Shown here: one piece after another, positions 15,999 through 23,242 of the stretch
Position numbering within the stretch: position 1 is the first letter of the stretch
How the letters are laid out: each line of letters starts with the position of its first letter
Source of the DNA: a virus
IMG/VR virus record: IMGVR_UViG_3300044825_002883
Coordinates: 1-26,924 of that record
DNA length: 26,924 nucleotides
Strand: one strand, 5' to 3'
Translations under genes and position numbers: made by a program
Notes under the pieces: generated by a model
What the model saw: the letters and a program-made list of their open reading frames with translations, nothing else
The model's database searches: none
Told to the model about the DNA's origin: nothing

Positions 15999-16988
15999 CT
16001 ACAGCCCCGCGGCCTTCTTCATCGCGTCGAGTTCCTTGGTGAGCTCGGCTTCGATCTCCCGCGGCGTGCGGGGTAGGGCTCGCGTGACGTCTGCGGCGTG
16101 GCCGTTGGTGAGCGCCGTAGGAGTGGCGCTCGGACGTGGGCCGCCGCTGGCGGAAGATGCCCCGGGGGGCTGGGAGACTGGCTCGCCGCTGGCGGGCTGC
16201 GCCCCGGGGGGCTGGGAGAGCCTCGGCCGCGTGGCAGCCAAGTGCGCCTCGAACATAGCAGCGACGTGTCCCTCCGGCAAATCGTCCACTTCCTCGGCCG
16301 ACACGCCTTGACGCAGCAGCCGCTCCTGAACGAAGTGCACGACGGCCGGGCCCACGTACTCACCCATCGCGGCCTGCAACGGGAAGCGCTCGGGAGCTGC
16401 CCCGATGTACGCCGTATAGGCGTCTATCGTTGCGCGCGGGTCTCCAGTTGGCGCGGTAGCCTGCGGGCGCTGCTGCTGCTGCACTCCGGCTGCGGCGAGG
16501 GCTTCGGCCACGGCTTGCTTGATCGCGCTGGCCATCACGTCGGCCGGCGGGGGCGCGAGCTTGGCCCGCGTCGCGAGCTGCTGCACCACGTCGGGGTCGA
16601 TGTTGGCGGCTCGCAGCGCTGACGCGAGTGCGGCGGGGTCCTTCGCTGTGACGGCCGCTGAGATCGCGGTGAGCCCGGGGGCGCGCGCGAGCTCGGCCTC
16701 GAGCTTCGCAAGTTGAGCCCTCACCTGTTCGACGGGCTCGCGCACGGCCCGCTCCGCTTGGCGGCTCTTGGCGGACGCTACGAGCTGCGCCTCGAGGTCA
16801 GCGGGGATGGCCTCGGCATCCTGCGGCGCAGGGGTTGGCGCGGCTGGTGTTGCCGCTGGTGCGGGCGTGCTGGTAGTCGGCTCCGATGCTCCTGCGAGCA
16901 GGCTTTCGAGGTCGGCGACGAGAGCCGAGTCGTCGGCCGGTGCGGTGGTGGGCGCCGTCTCTGCGGCGGGCGTGCTGGTGGTCGTCAT
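15999..16988 (-). CDS. Scaffold-like protein, 329 aa
   Basis: The ATG at 16988 overlaps the portal stop (ATGA). The protein is rich in Ala, Pro, Thr and Glu. It has a disordered N-terminus (TTSTPAAETAPTT...), a coiled-coil region (about residues 70-105), a Gln-rich patch (VQQQQRPQ), a helical region, a Pro/Ser-rich linker with a 14-residue tandem repeat (SQPPGA-x-x-ASGG-type), and a charged helical C-terminus (PREIEAELTKELDAMKK). A position between portal and capsid genes, with this composition, is typical of internal scaffolding proteins that guide procapsid assembly and then leave. There is no sign of a protease domain. Confidence 0.72.
   Translation of the reverse strand: MTTTSTPAAETAPTTAPADDSALVADLESLLAGASEPTTSTPAPAATPAAPTPAPQDAEAIPADLEAQLVASAKSRQAERAVREPVEQVRAQLAKLEAELARAPGLTAISAAVTAKDPAALASALRAANIDPDVVQQLATRAKLAPPPADVMASAIKQAVAEALAAAGVQQQQRPQATAPTGDPRATIDAYTAYIGAAPERFPLQAAMGEYVGPAVVHFVQERLLRQGVSAEEVDDLPEGHVAAMFEAHLAATRPRLSQPPGAQPASGEPVSQPPGASSASGGPRPSATPTALTNGHAADVTRALPRTPREIEAELTKELDAMKKAAGL
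16142..16225. repeat. 42-bp imperfect tandem repeat, two units
   Basis: The string CGCCGCTGGCGG occurs at 16142 and again at 16184, and the following bases (CCCCGGGGGGCTGGGAGA) also repeat, giving two units of 42 bases, or 14 codons in frame. It lies in the linker of the scaffold-like gene and encodes a repeated Pro/Ser/Gly segment. Confidence 0.7.
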
Positions 16989-18946
16989 TGCATGGCCTGC
17001 ATGGGGTCGGGGTTGCCCATGGGACCGGGCGGCGGAGCTGCGGGCGGCTGCCCGGGCGCCGGTCCGGTGGCGTCCGTCATCGGAGCGCCGGGACCCATGG
17101 GGGGCGGGGGAGCTTGCTGGGCTCGCTTCTCGTCGAGGATGCCGCGGGCGTGGCCGTGCAGTCGCATGAGCCTCTCAAGCGCCTCGGGATCGGTGCCTTT
17201 CATCATCGCGAGCTGGATCTTGCGCGTGAGCATCGTCAGCGCCATCCCGTCGGAGCCGTCGGGATTCATGAGCGGCCAGAACGCGTTCGCCTGCGGCTGC
17301 TCTTCCTCGAGCTGGTAGCACTGCGCGATCGCCTGCCCTACGAGCGTGCGCCCTGCGTTGATCTCCTCGATCAACGATTCGACATCAGGGATCTCCATCG
17401 TCTGCGCTATCCATCCCGGATCGAGCGGCAAGCCGAGCGCCTGCAAGTCGTAGAGGAATTGCATGCGCCCCGCGGCATCCTTCGGGAGCGCGCTCGCGGG
17501 CTGCACTCGCGTCTCGAACACCTCGTCGCCCTGCGGCTTGATGTCCTCGTAGCGCACGATCTCGAGTCCGATCTGCTTCCCGTAGACGCGGATCGTTTGG
17601 TCGTGCCCGTCGCCGGAGAGCTTGTCAGCGAAGTAGAAGAGCAGGTTGGCGAGCACCACCGTGCATTGATCGTAGCGACGCCCCTGCGGGAGGAAGCGGC
17701 CGGCCACGCTGTCTTTGTAGTTCTGCAACGCGGTGCCGGAGTTCAAACCGGCGGGCTTCTGAGCCATCGACTGCAACACGTCGACGCCCAGCACGTGGTG
17801 GAAGCGGCGGGCGATCTCTTGCTCGCGAGCGAGCAGCCCGGGCGCGACGTCGGGGGAGAGCACGAGCACAGAATCACCGATCCCCCGCCCGGTGCTCGGG
17901 GTGATCCGGTTGACGCGACCCACGATGTCGTTGAGCGTCTGCGCCTGCGCCTGGTCGTCGATCCAGAACTGCGGGACCATCACCGAATAGGCGCGTTGGA
18001 TCACGTCGCACAACTCGTTGAGGTCGGCTTGCATGCCGATCCCACGCTCGACCATGCCCTGCCCCCAGAACCGCTCCGGGTCGGGAGCCCAGCGATAGAA
18101 GACGAATGGGAACGTGGGGCAGTCCCATTCCTCGTCAACCACCACCGTCGAGCCGCACACGATCACGTGCCGGCCCGCGCCGAGCATCACCTCGCCGCGA
18201 TCGGTGACGACGCGCCGCGGCTTCGCGGCGGTGGGCAGGCGCCACGCTTCGAACAGCGCCACCTGGTTGCGCGGCTTGTAGTGGCTGGTGGTGTCGAGGT
18301 CGGGAAACACGTCGCGGAAGCGCTGCGGGGCGGGCGGGGCGTTGTCGATGTCGCGTGCGTGATCGGGGAACGTCAGCATCGCGACGTCGCGATCCATCGT
18401 GTGGATCTGGTAGAGCGTGCGGATCCGCTTCGCTCGTTCCTCCTGCGGGTCGACCCATAGGTCTCCAGGGAACACGCGATCGACGACGGGTCGGCCGTCC
18501 TCGTGCCCGACCTTCAGCACGCCGGTGCCGTAGAGAAGGCCGTCCATCGCCATCTCCGAGAGCTTCTCGTAGGCTTGGACGCGCTCGTACTCGCCATCGA
18601 TCCACCGCTGGCGCAGCTCAGCGCGGCGCTGTGCTGCGTCGTCCTGCCCGATCGTGACGATCTTCGGGCGCGGGCGCGCGGCGACGATCCCCGCGTGGGT
18701 AGAATCGACGGCGCCCTGCATCAGGTTGTACCGCGAGCGCTTCGCCCGATAGAACCCGATCCCCTCGTAGCGAGAGCACGCGATGTCGAGGTACGCCGCT
18801 CGCATCGCGACAAGATCCTGCACGCGATCGCTGTCGGTCTCGATCGCCTGGTCGCGCAGCTGCTCGACGAGCGCGGCGATCGTCGAGTCGCCATCGGGGG
18901 CGTTCCACCACTGCCATGATGGAACGTGGATCTCGTGGTCCTTCAC
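16985..18946 (-). CDS. Portal protein, 653 aa
   Basis: The portal ring at the capsid vertex is the docking site for the terminase and the exit path for DNA. The GTG at 18946-18944 overlaps the preceding stop (GTGA), and AAGGAG lies eight bases upstream, which fixes the start. Recognisable elements are a Trp-rich N-terminus (PSWQWWNAPDG), a helix region to residue 90, a segment at about 150-180 (VVDRVFPGDLWVDPQEERAKRIR), FYRWAPDPERFWGQGMVERGIGMQADLNELCDVIQRA, and a C-terminal Pro/Gly/Met-rich tail. These are features of large podovirus portals, and 653 residues lies within the range between T7-type and P22-type portals. The order terminase-portal-scaffold-capsid supports the call. Confidence 0.85.
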   Translation of the reverse strand: MKDHEIHVPSWQWWNAPDGDSTIAALVEQLRDQAIETDSDRVQDLVAMRAAYLDIACSRYEGIGFYRAKRSRYNLMQGAVDSTHAGIVAARPRPKIVTIGQDDAAQRRAELRQRWIDGEYERVQAYEKLSEMAMDGLLYGTGVLKVGHEDGRPVVDRVFPGDLWVDPQEERAKRIRTLYQIHTMDRDVAMLTFPDHARDIDNAPPAPQRFRDVFPDLDTTSHYKPRNQVALFEAWRLPTAAKPRRVVTDRGEVMLGAGRHVIVCGSTVVVDEEWDCPTFPFVFYRWAPDPERFWGQGMVERGIGMQADLNELCDVIQRAYSVMVPQFWIDDQAQAQTLNDIVGRVNRITPSTGRGIGDSVLVLSPDVAPGLLAREQEIARRFHHVLGVDVLQSMAQKPAGLNSGTALQNYKDSVAGRFLPQGRRYDQCTVVLANLLFYFADKLSGDGHDQTIRVYGKQIGLEIVRYEDIKPQGDEVFETRVQPASALPKDAAGRMQFLYDLQALGLPLDPGWIAQTMEIPDVESLIEEINAGRTLVGQAIAQCYQLEEEQPQANAFWPLMNPDGSDGMALTMLTRKIQLAMMKGTDPEALERLMRLHGHARGILDEKRAQQAPPPPMGPGAPMTDATGPAPGQPPAAPPPGPMGNPDPMQAMQ

Positions 18947-19377
18947 GCTGCCTTCTCCTTGCGCGACGGAACCTTGAGCGCGCGCCCGTTGGGGGTGGAC
19001 CACGAACGCGGCAGATCGGCGCCGGCGCGCTGTAGCAGCGACCACCCTATCCCTCGCCGGCCGTACCCGTTCGGCACGCACACGAAGTGCACGATCTTGG
19101 ACTCGTGCGCGACCCATCCGACGATCTCGGGCTTGATGCCGTCCGCCGAGAGCTCGGCCACGAGCACCGCCACGCCGGGCGATGCCAGACGATCGTCCAC
19201 GTAGAGCTCGACCATGCGCGTCGCGACGGCACCGCTCACTGCATGCCCCTTGCGGCCGAACGCGACGCCGTGGAGTCCCTCGTCTCGCCCGTCGCGTTGC
19301 GGGGCGCAGCGGTTGATCCACTGCGCCCGGATCGTGGTACTGCGCTCCGTGTCCGTCGCTGGCCGGTAGACGATCAC
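18943..19377 (-). CDS. GNAT-like acetyltransferase fold protein, 144 aa
   Basis: The GTG at 19377-19375 overlaps the preceding stop (GTGA). The key motif is VPNGYGRRGIGWSLL (residues 101-115), which fits the acetyl-CoA pyrophosphate loop of GNAT enzymes (R-x-x-G-x-G/A). It is preceded by a strand pair (KPEIVGWVAHESKIVHFVCV). The N-terminal VYRPATDTERSTTIRAQW matches a class of small GNAT-like proteins encoded beside the terminase and portal genes of many podoviruses. No substrate is known to me. A structural role without catalysis is also possible. The gene is coupled to portal translation by another GTGA overlap. Confidence 0.68.
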   Translation of the reverse strand: MIVYRPATDTERSTTIRAQWINRCAPQRDGRDEGLHGVAFGRKGHAVSGAVATRMVELYVDDRLASPGVAVLVAELSADGIKPEIVGWVAHESKIVHFVCVPNGYGRRGIGWSLLQRAGADLPRSWSTPNGRALKVPSRKEKAA

Positions 19378-19625
19378 GGCAGCACCTCTCCGAACATCGC
19401 AAGGTCTCGCTCGTCGTCCAGTCGCCTCGACATCTCCTCGTACTCTCTCCAACGCTTGCGCTCGTCGTGCCGCGCGTGCAGGAGCCCACCGATGACGCCG
19501 ACCGCAACGCAGAACGCGAACCACACGGCAACGCGCAGGCTTGTCATCTCGTAGCCGTAGTGATCGAGCAGCATCGCCGCCGGGAACGCGGCCAGGCTCG
19601 GGCCGTACTTCGCGAGTCGCGTCAT
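19374..19625 (-). CDS. Small membrane protein, 83 aa
   Basis: The ATG at 19625-19623 overlaps the terminase stop (ATGA). A moderately hydrophobic stretch (SLAAFPAAMLLDHYGY) is followed by a clear membrane span (LRVAVWFAFCVAVGVIGGLL, about residues 30-49) and a charged, helical C-terminal tail (RHDERKRWREYEEMSRRLDDERD). The layout of one or two membrane segments plus a basic/acidic helical tail is compatible with a holin or inner-membrane spanin, but placement between terminase and portal is unusual for those. Unknown function. Confidence 0.62.
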   Translation of the reverse strand: MTRLAKYGPSLAAFPAAMLLDHYGYEMTSLRVAVWFAFCVAVGVIGGLLHARHDERKRWREYEEMSRRLDDERDLAMFGEVLP

Positions 19626-21043
19626 CGCTCCAACCTCCCCACTCCGTTCATGCGGTCGCGGTCGTTCACCCGCTGCACGAGGCCCGCTTTCACGTTCTCG
19701 TGCCACGCTCGCGAGCCGACGACGTGGGCGCGCGGGTCGAGCACGTGCCGAGGCGCGGCCCGGTACCCGTAGGCAGCCGCGCTCGCGATCTGGTCTTGCT
19801 CCGGTTGCTTGCGGTTGTGCAGCGACGGCCTCTTCGGGTCCCAGCCGAGCACGATCCACGCATCGCGGAGCGCTCGCGTGCGCTCGCCACGAACGACACG
19901 CACGGGACGGACGGCGCCCGCCATGAGCGCGCCGCGGCACACACGGATCGAGCTCTTGAGGGCGGCGCTGTCGGCCGGCGTGGCGGGGATCCGATGGCGC
20001 ACACGCATGGCGGCAACGTGCTCGGCCCCGAGCTCGCCAGGGTCGACGACGCAGATCACCCGGCCCTCGGGCGTGCGCTCGCGGTAGTGCTCGAGCCGCG
20101 CGGCGATGTGCTCGGCGTGCTGGTCGGGATCGGCGAGCGCTGCGTCACCCTCGACGACCCACACGCCTTCGATCGCCGGGTTCGTCGCGAGCACGGCCCA
20201 GCCCACGCGCTCGTGATGCGCCACGCTGGCGGCGAGCGTGTAGTGCCACGACGATGCCGGGATGACGAAACCCTCGCCGTTGCGATCGGGCAGCATGTCG
20301 ACGCCGTGGATCGCGTCGTCGTACGGATACACGACGGCGGACGCGTCGCGCACCCACCTCCCGAGCACGCTGCGGATGTAGCCGGGCGAGTTCTCGTCCC
20401 AGCCGAACTTCGCCATCGTCTCCGCGATGAACGCGGGCGCATGCGGGATGCCTGGGTTGTCGTGCACATCCCAGCTGTGCAGGCACGGATCGCCTGCGAG
20501 AGCGGGCTTGGTGTGCTCCCACCAATACCCGTCGCACACGAGCCCCGGATTGCCGGCGAGCAGGAACGCGCCGTCGTTCTTCATCACCGTCCACCAGAGG
20601 ATCTCGGTGATGAGGTACTCGACCCACTCGGGCGGCTGCGCACCCATCTCGTCGACGGCGACGCGGTAGAGCTTCGGCCCGCGCCACGTCTCGATCGTGG
20701 TCTTGTCGTCGGTACCCATCACGAGCACCGTGCTCCCGTTCGGCAGCGTCACGATGCCGCCGTGCCACCTGAAGCACGACTCGTCGAAGCCGAGCGCCGC
20801 ACCGATCGCGCGCAGCTCCGGCCAGCAGTTCCGCTTCGCGCTCTCCTTCGTGAGCGAGAGGTAAACGTTCACCGAACCTGGCATGAGCATCGCGCCCACG
20901 AGCAGCCACAGCGCGATAAGGTGCGTCTTCCCAGCTTGCCGTCCGCAGAGCAGCCGCACGAGACGCTCGACAGCGAGCACCGCCCACGCGCGCCGCTGGG
21001 GTGCGCTGAGCTTCTCGATGGCCGCGGCGATCGCGTCGTCCAA
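19622..21043 (-). CDS. Terminase large subunit, 473 aa from a TTG start
   Basis: This is the DNA-packaging motor. Counting from TTG 21043, the ATPase shows Walker A (GRQAGKT, residues 34-40), Walker B with catalytic Glu (YRVAVDE, D131-E132) and a coupling motif (LLAGNPG, 162-168). The C-terminal RNase H-like nuclease keeps one Asp (VVDPGELG, D334). The expected first Asp is replaced (YTLAAS, about 270), and the usual last DA pair reads QDQIASAAAYGYR (D417, S421), so two of three carboxylates look altered. The start is uncertain: the frame is open to 21277, but that would cover the divergent control region and the next gene. TTG 21043 and CTG 21088 are the best in-frame candidates. No small subunit was recognised in the window. 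Confidence 0.82.
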   Translation of the reverse strand: MDDAIAAAIEKLSAPQRRAWAVLAVERLVRLLCGRQAGKTHLIALWLLVGAMLMPGSVNVYLSLTKESAKRNCWPELRAIGAALGFDESCFRWHGGIVTLPNGSTVLVMGTDDKTTIETWRGPKLYRVAVDEMGAQPPEWVEYLITEILWWTVMKNDGAFLLAGNPGLVCDGYWWEHTKPALAGDPCLHSWDVHDNPGIPHAPAFIAETMAKFGWDENSPGYIRSVLGRWVRDASAVVYPYDDAIHGVDMLPDRNGEGFVIPASSWHYTLAASVAHHERVGWAVLATNPAIEGVWVVEGDAALADPDQHAEHIAARLEHYRERTPEGRVICVVDPGELGAEHVAAMRVRHRIPATPADSAALKSSIRVCRGALMAGAVRPVRVVRGERTRALRDAWIVLGWDPKRPSLHNRKQPEQDQIASAAAYGYRAAPRHVLDPRAHVVGSRAWHENVKAGLVQRVNDRDRMNGVGRLER

Positions 21044-21051
21044 CCTGGACA

Positions 21052-21069
21052 GCCTATCAGGCGATAGGC
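21052..21069. promoter_or_regulatory. Inverted repeat (operator candidate 1) in the divergent control region
   Basis: GCCTATC-AGGC-GATAGGC has perfect 7-base arms and a 4-base centre. It lies a few bases upstream of the probable terminase start, where a bound protein could block late transcription. A repressor from the adjacent LexA-like gene is the natural candidate, but binding is inferred. Confidence 0.5.
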
Positions 21070-21082
21070 GAAAGAAAAGACT

Positions 21083-21101
21083 GGACAGGGAACCCCTGTC
21101 C
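21083..21101. promoter_or_regulatory. Inverted repeat (operator candidate 2) upstream of the LexA-like gene
   Basis: GGACAGGG-AAC-CCCTGTCC has perfect 8-base arms and a 3-base centre. Its centre lies about 31-32 bases (three helical turns) from that of the other inverted repeat, so both would face the same side of the DNA. TGGACAG occurs in front of both dyads (21046-21052 and 21082-21088). The repeat ends 18 bases before the ATG of the LexA-like gene, consistent with autoregulation. The two dyads differ in arm sequence, so two different binding proteins are possible. Confidence 0.5.
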
Positions 21102-21119
21102 GCATAGACCGTATTTCGG

Positions 21120-21368
21120 ATGCAGGAACCGACCGACCGGCAAGCGCTCGCGCTGCGCCTGATCGACGAGCACGTGCGCACCGTGGGCTGCCCGCCGACG
21201 CTGCGCGAGCTCGGCGAGCTGATGACCATCCGCTCAAACAACGGGGTGAACGACCACCTCGAAGCGCTCGAAGCCAAGGGCTACATCGAGCGGAGGGACC
21301 GGCTCGCGCGGGCGATCCTGATCACCACCAAGGGGCGAGAGTACCTCGCCAGCAAGGCCACGACATGA
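21120..21368 (+). CDS. LexA-like winged-helix DNA-binding protein without protease domain, 82 aa
   Basis: The protein corresponds almost exactly to the N-terminal DNA-binding domain of LexA. It has T-x-RQ-x-x-x-L-x-L-I at the start, a GCPPTLRELGELM helix-turn-helix (about residues 23-35), a recognition region (IRSNNGVNDHLEALEAKGYIERR, 37-59) and a wing (RAILITTKG). LexA is normally about 200 residues with a C-terminal self-cleaving serine protease. That domain is absent here, so RecA-stimulated cleavage is not expected. It is the first gene of the plus-strand operon and faces two inverted repeats upstream. No clear ribosome binding site precedes the ATG, so the mRNA may be leaderless or the start weak. 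Likely role: repressor controlling the early and/or late promoters. Confidence 0.78.
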   Translation: MQEPTDRQALALRLIDEHVRTVGCPPTLRELGELMTIRSNNGVNDHLEALEAKGYIERRDRLARAILITTKGREYLASKATT

Positions 21369-21766
21369 TCGACGACACCCGCAACATCCCCCAGCAACTC
21401 GACGACATCGAGCACGCCATCCGCGATCTGACCCGCGTCGTGTTGTACATCGGGCGCCACACTGGATCGTTTCCTCGGGTGACGGACCCGGAGGGCCAGC
21501 CGATGCCGCCACTCGAAGCACTCAAGATCACTGCGGAGCGGCTGGGAAGGATCGAAGACCACCCCGATTTCGAGAAGACCATCGTAGAGGCCGCGAGAAA
21601 GACGTGTGAAAGAACGGCCGAATGGCTGCGCGAGCACGGCAACGATGACGCATACGAGCGCGAGGTCAGCTGCGACTGCGGCGGGACGTGGGCGCCTGAC
21701 ATCGACAAGCTCGCCGACGTCATCGAGGGCGCCGTGGCGCGCGTGATTTCGCCGGTCACCCCATAG
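21365..21766 (+). CDS. Unknown protein, 133 aa
   Basis: The ATG at 21365 overlaps the stop of the LexA-like gene (ATGA), so it is probably co-translated. The N-terminal half is helical (IPQQLDDIEHAIRDLTRVVLYIGRHTG). A central segment has LEALKITAERLGRIEDHPDFEKTIVEAARKTCERTAEWL. Near residue 103 there is a CDCGGTW motif, too few Cys for a complete zinc site unless it dimerises. I recognise no family. As a member of the early operon behind a regulator it could be an accessory regulator or an unrelated early protein. Confidence 0.65.
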   Translation: MIDDTRNIPQQLDDIEHAIRDLTRVVLYIGRHTGSFPRVTDPEGQPMPPLEALKITAERLGRIEDHPDFEKTIVEAARKTCERTAEWLREHGNDDAYEREVSCDCGGTWAPDIDKLADVIEGAVARVISPVTP

Positions 21767-21783
21767 CACCCCCACCGGCGAAA

Positions 21784-21817
21784 CCGGGCCCGAGCGCTCC
21801 CGTCGACGCTCGCCCGG
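21784..21817 (+). terminator. GC-rich hairpin between early genes; attenuator or weak terminator
   Basis: CCGGG-CC-CGAGCG, a 10-base loop, and CGCTCG-CCCGG pair as two stacked stems with a two-base bulge. The hairpin begins 17 bases after the stop of the 133-residue gene. No T-run follows, so it is at best a factor-dependent terminator, an attenuator or an mRNA-stabilising structure. The rest of the 21767-21869 gap shows nothing I can name except a GAGGTG purine site before the next ATG. Confidence 0.35.
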
Positions 21818-21869
21818 TCGCGTGGATCTGCCCTACCACGCCTGATGATGCCAGGGCACGAGGTGTTCG

Positions 21870-22859
21870 ATGAACGAAGCCGACGCACTCTCTAACGTGT
21901 TCGCGACGCCGGCCAACGAAGGCCCGCCCGCGCCACGCATCGTGTACGACATGCCCGAGGCCGACTACCACGCGGACCGAACAGCGTGGAGCTGCTCTGC
22001 GCTGTGCAAGTGGCTCACCGATCGCCGCGACTTCGTGGCGTGGCTTGCGGGCGAGTTCGTCGACGCGCCCACCGAGGAGATGACTTTCGGGCGGTACAAG
22101 CACGCCGCGATCTTCGAGGGGATGGACGTCGCGCGCGAGCGCTTCGTGGTGGCCCCCGAGCGCGGCAGGGGTGGCAAGGATGCGGGGTTGCTCGTCGACC
22201 GCCGCACCAAGGCCGGCAAGGCGGCGTGGGATGCCTTCGTCGCGACGCTTGGCGGCCGCGAGTGGGTGCGGCCCGACCTCGCCGCGAACGTTCCTGCGAT
22301 GCTCGCCGCGCTCGCCGAGCATCACGAGGCGGGGCCGCTGCTCTTCCCCCCGAGCGACGGCCGTAACGAGGTGTCGATCTGGTGGACCGACGCGGCCACC
22401 GGCGCACGCCTGCGATGCCGCCTCGACCGGCTCGTGTGGCTCGACGGGGTTCCGCACGTGCCCGACCTCAAGACCACCGAGGACGCGAGCGACCGCGCGG
22501 TGGAGAAGACCACCGCCCGCTTCGCGTACCACATGAAGTGCGCGATGTACCTCGATGCGGTCGAGGCCGCTTTCGGCGTGCGCGGCGTGATGCCGCTCGT
22601 GTTCGTGGAGACCGGGCCGCGACCGCGCGTCAACGTGAAGTGGACGACCACCAGCGATCGCCCGTGCGACAAGCCGACCGAGATCGGGCGCGCTGCGTAC
22701 CGCCGGATCATCCGCGAGATCCAGGCGTGCCAGGCCGCGGGCGACTTCCGCGAGCCGTGGGAGCGCACCACCCGATGCCCGCTCACCCTGCCCGCGTGGA
22801 TGATGCGAGAGCACGAGTTCTCGGGGTCCGACGATCTCGAGGGAGCCGAGGACGCATGA
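21870..22859 (+). CDS. PD-(D/E)XK exonuclease (RecE/DUF3799-type), 329 aa
   Basis: This is a likely double-strand DNA exonuclease for phage recombination. The active-site pattern is visible: an N-terminal YHADRTAWSCSALCKWL, a conserved H in GRYKHAAIFEG (residues 74-84), E167 in NEVSIWW, D186 in CRLDRLVW, D199-x-K201 in PDLKTT, and a final helix AYHMKCAMYLDA (219-230), which takes the place of the family's YHxQxAxY motif. This is the order of the PD-(D/E)XK domain found in RecE-like phage exonucleases (PF12684-type). It is followed by a coupled gene (ATGA overlap) of a family that often accompanies it, then a small membrane peptide and a resolvase. No RecT-type annealing protein was recognised. 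The ATG at 21870 has purine-rich DNA upstream. Confidence 0.82.
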   Translation: MNEADALSNVFATPANEGPPAPRIVYDMPEADYHADRTAWSCSALCKWLTDRRDFVAWLAGEFVDAPTEEMTFGRYKHAAIFEGMDVARERFVVAPERGRGGKDAGLLVDRRTKAGKAAWDAFVATLGGREWVRPDLAANVPAMLAALAEHHEAGPLLFPPSDGRNEVSIWWTDAATGARLRCRLDRLVWLDGVPHVPDLKTTEDASDRAVEKTTARFAYHMKCAMYLDAVEAAFGVRGVMPLVFVETGPRPRVNVKWTTTSDRPCDKPTEIGRAAYRRIIREIQACQAAGDFREPWERTTRCPLTLPAWMMREHEFSGSDDLEGAEDA

Positions 22860-23242
22860 GCGCCGAGCTTCCACCGGGCGAGGAGATCGCGGGCGAGTCC
22901 TCGCAGATGCGCCGCCCTTCGCCGTGGCTCGAGGCCGAAGACGTGCTGGAGGCCGGCGGCCGCATCGAGGCCACGATCGCCAGCGTGAAGCGCTACCCGT
23001 CGATCACCTTTACGGACGGGCACACCGAGGAGAACATGCACGCGATCCACTGGCTCGGCGGCGAGATCAAGCCGCTCTTGCTCAACAAGACCAACCGGCA
23101 GCGCATCGTGGGCACGTGGGGCAAGCACGTTGACGCGTGGAAGGGCCGCCGGCTCGCGCTGTTCACCGTCCGCACCACCAACCCCAAGACCGGCGAGCCG
23201 TGCCCCGGCACGCGCGTCCGCCCCATCACCGAGGCACCATGA
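22856..23242 (+). CDS. Conserved phage protein of the recombination cassette (NKTN-W-G-RVRP type), 128 aa
   Basis: The ATG at 22856 overlaps the exonuclease stop (ATGA). The first 35 residues are low complexity. Then follow WLEAEDVLEAGGRIEATIASVKR and the stretch LLLNKTNRQRIVGTWGKHVDAWKGRRLALFTVRT, ending GTRVRPI. This NKTN ... W-x-G-R/K ... RVRP pattern is common in small phage proteins encoded beside recombination or single-strand-binding genes. Those proteins look OB-fold-like, but no role has been proven to my knowledge. I infer a DNA-recombination or single-strand DNA-binding function. The start is fixed by the overlap; an open extension upstream to 22382 lies entirely over the exonuclease gene. 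Confidence 0.66.
   Translation: MSAELPPGEEIAGESSQMRRPSPWLEAEDVLEAGGRIEATIASVKRYPSITFTDGHTEENMHAIHWLGGEIKPLLLNKTNRQRIVGTWGKHVDAWKGRRLALFTVRTTNPKTGEPCPGTRVRPITEAP

Noticed and set aside
19541-21067. 508-codon open frame on the plus strand
   Set aside because: It is the antisense shadow of the terminase gene, which has clear ATPase motifs.
21044-21277. N-terminal extension of the terminase to ATG 21277
   Set aside because: It would run across both inverted repeats and the LexA-like gene, and its residues (Ser/Arg-rich) do not resemble a terminase.
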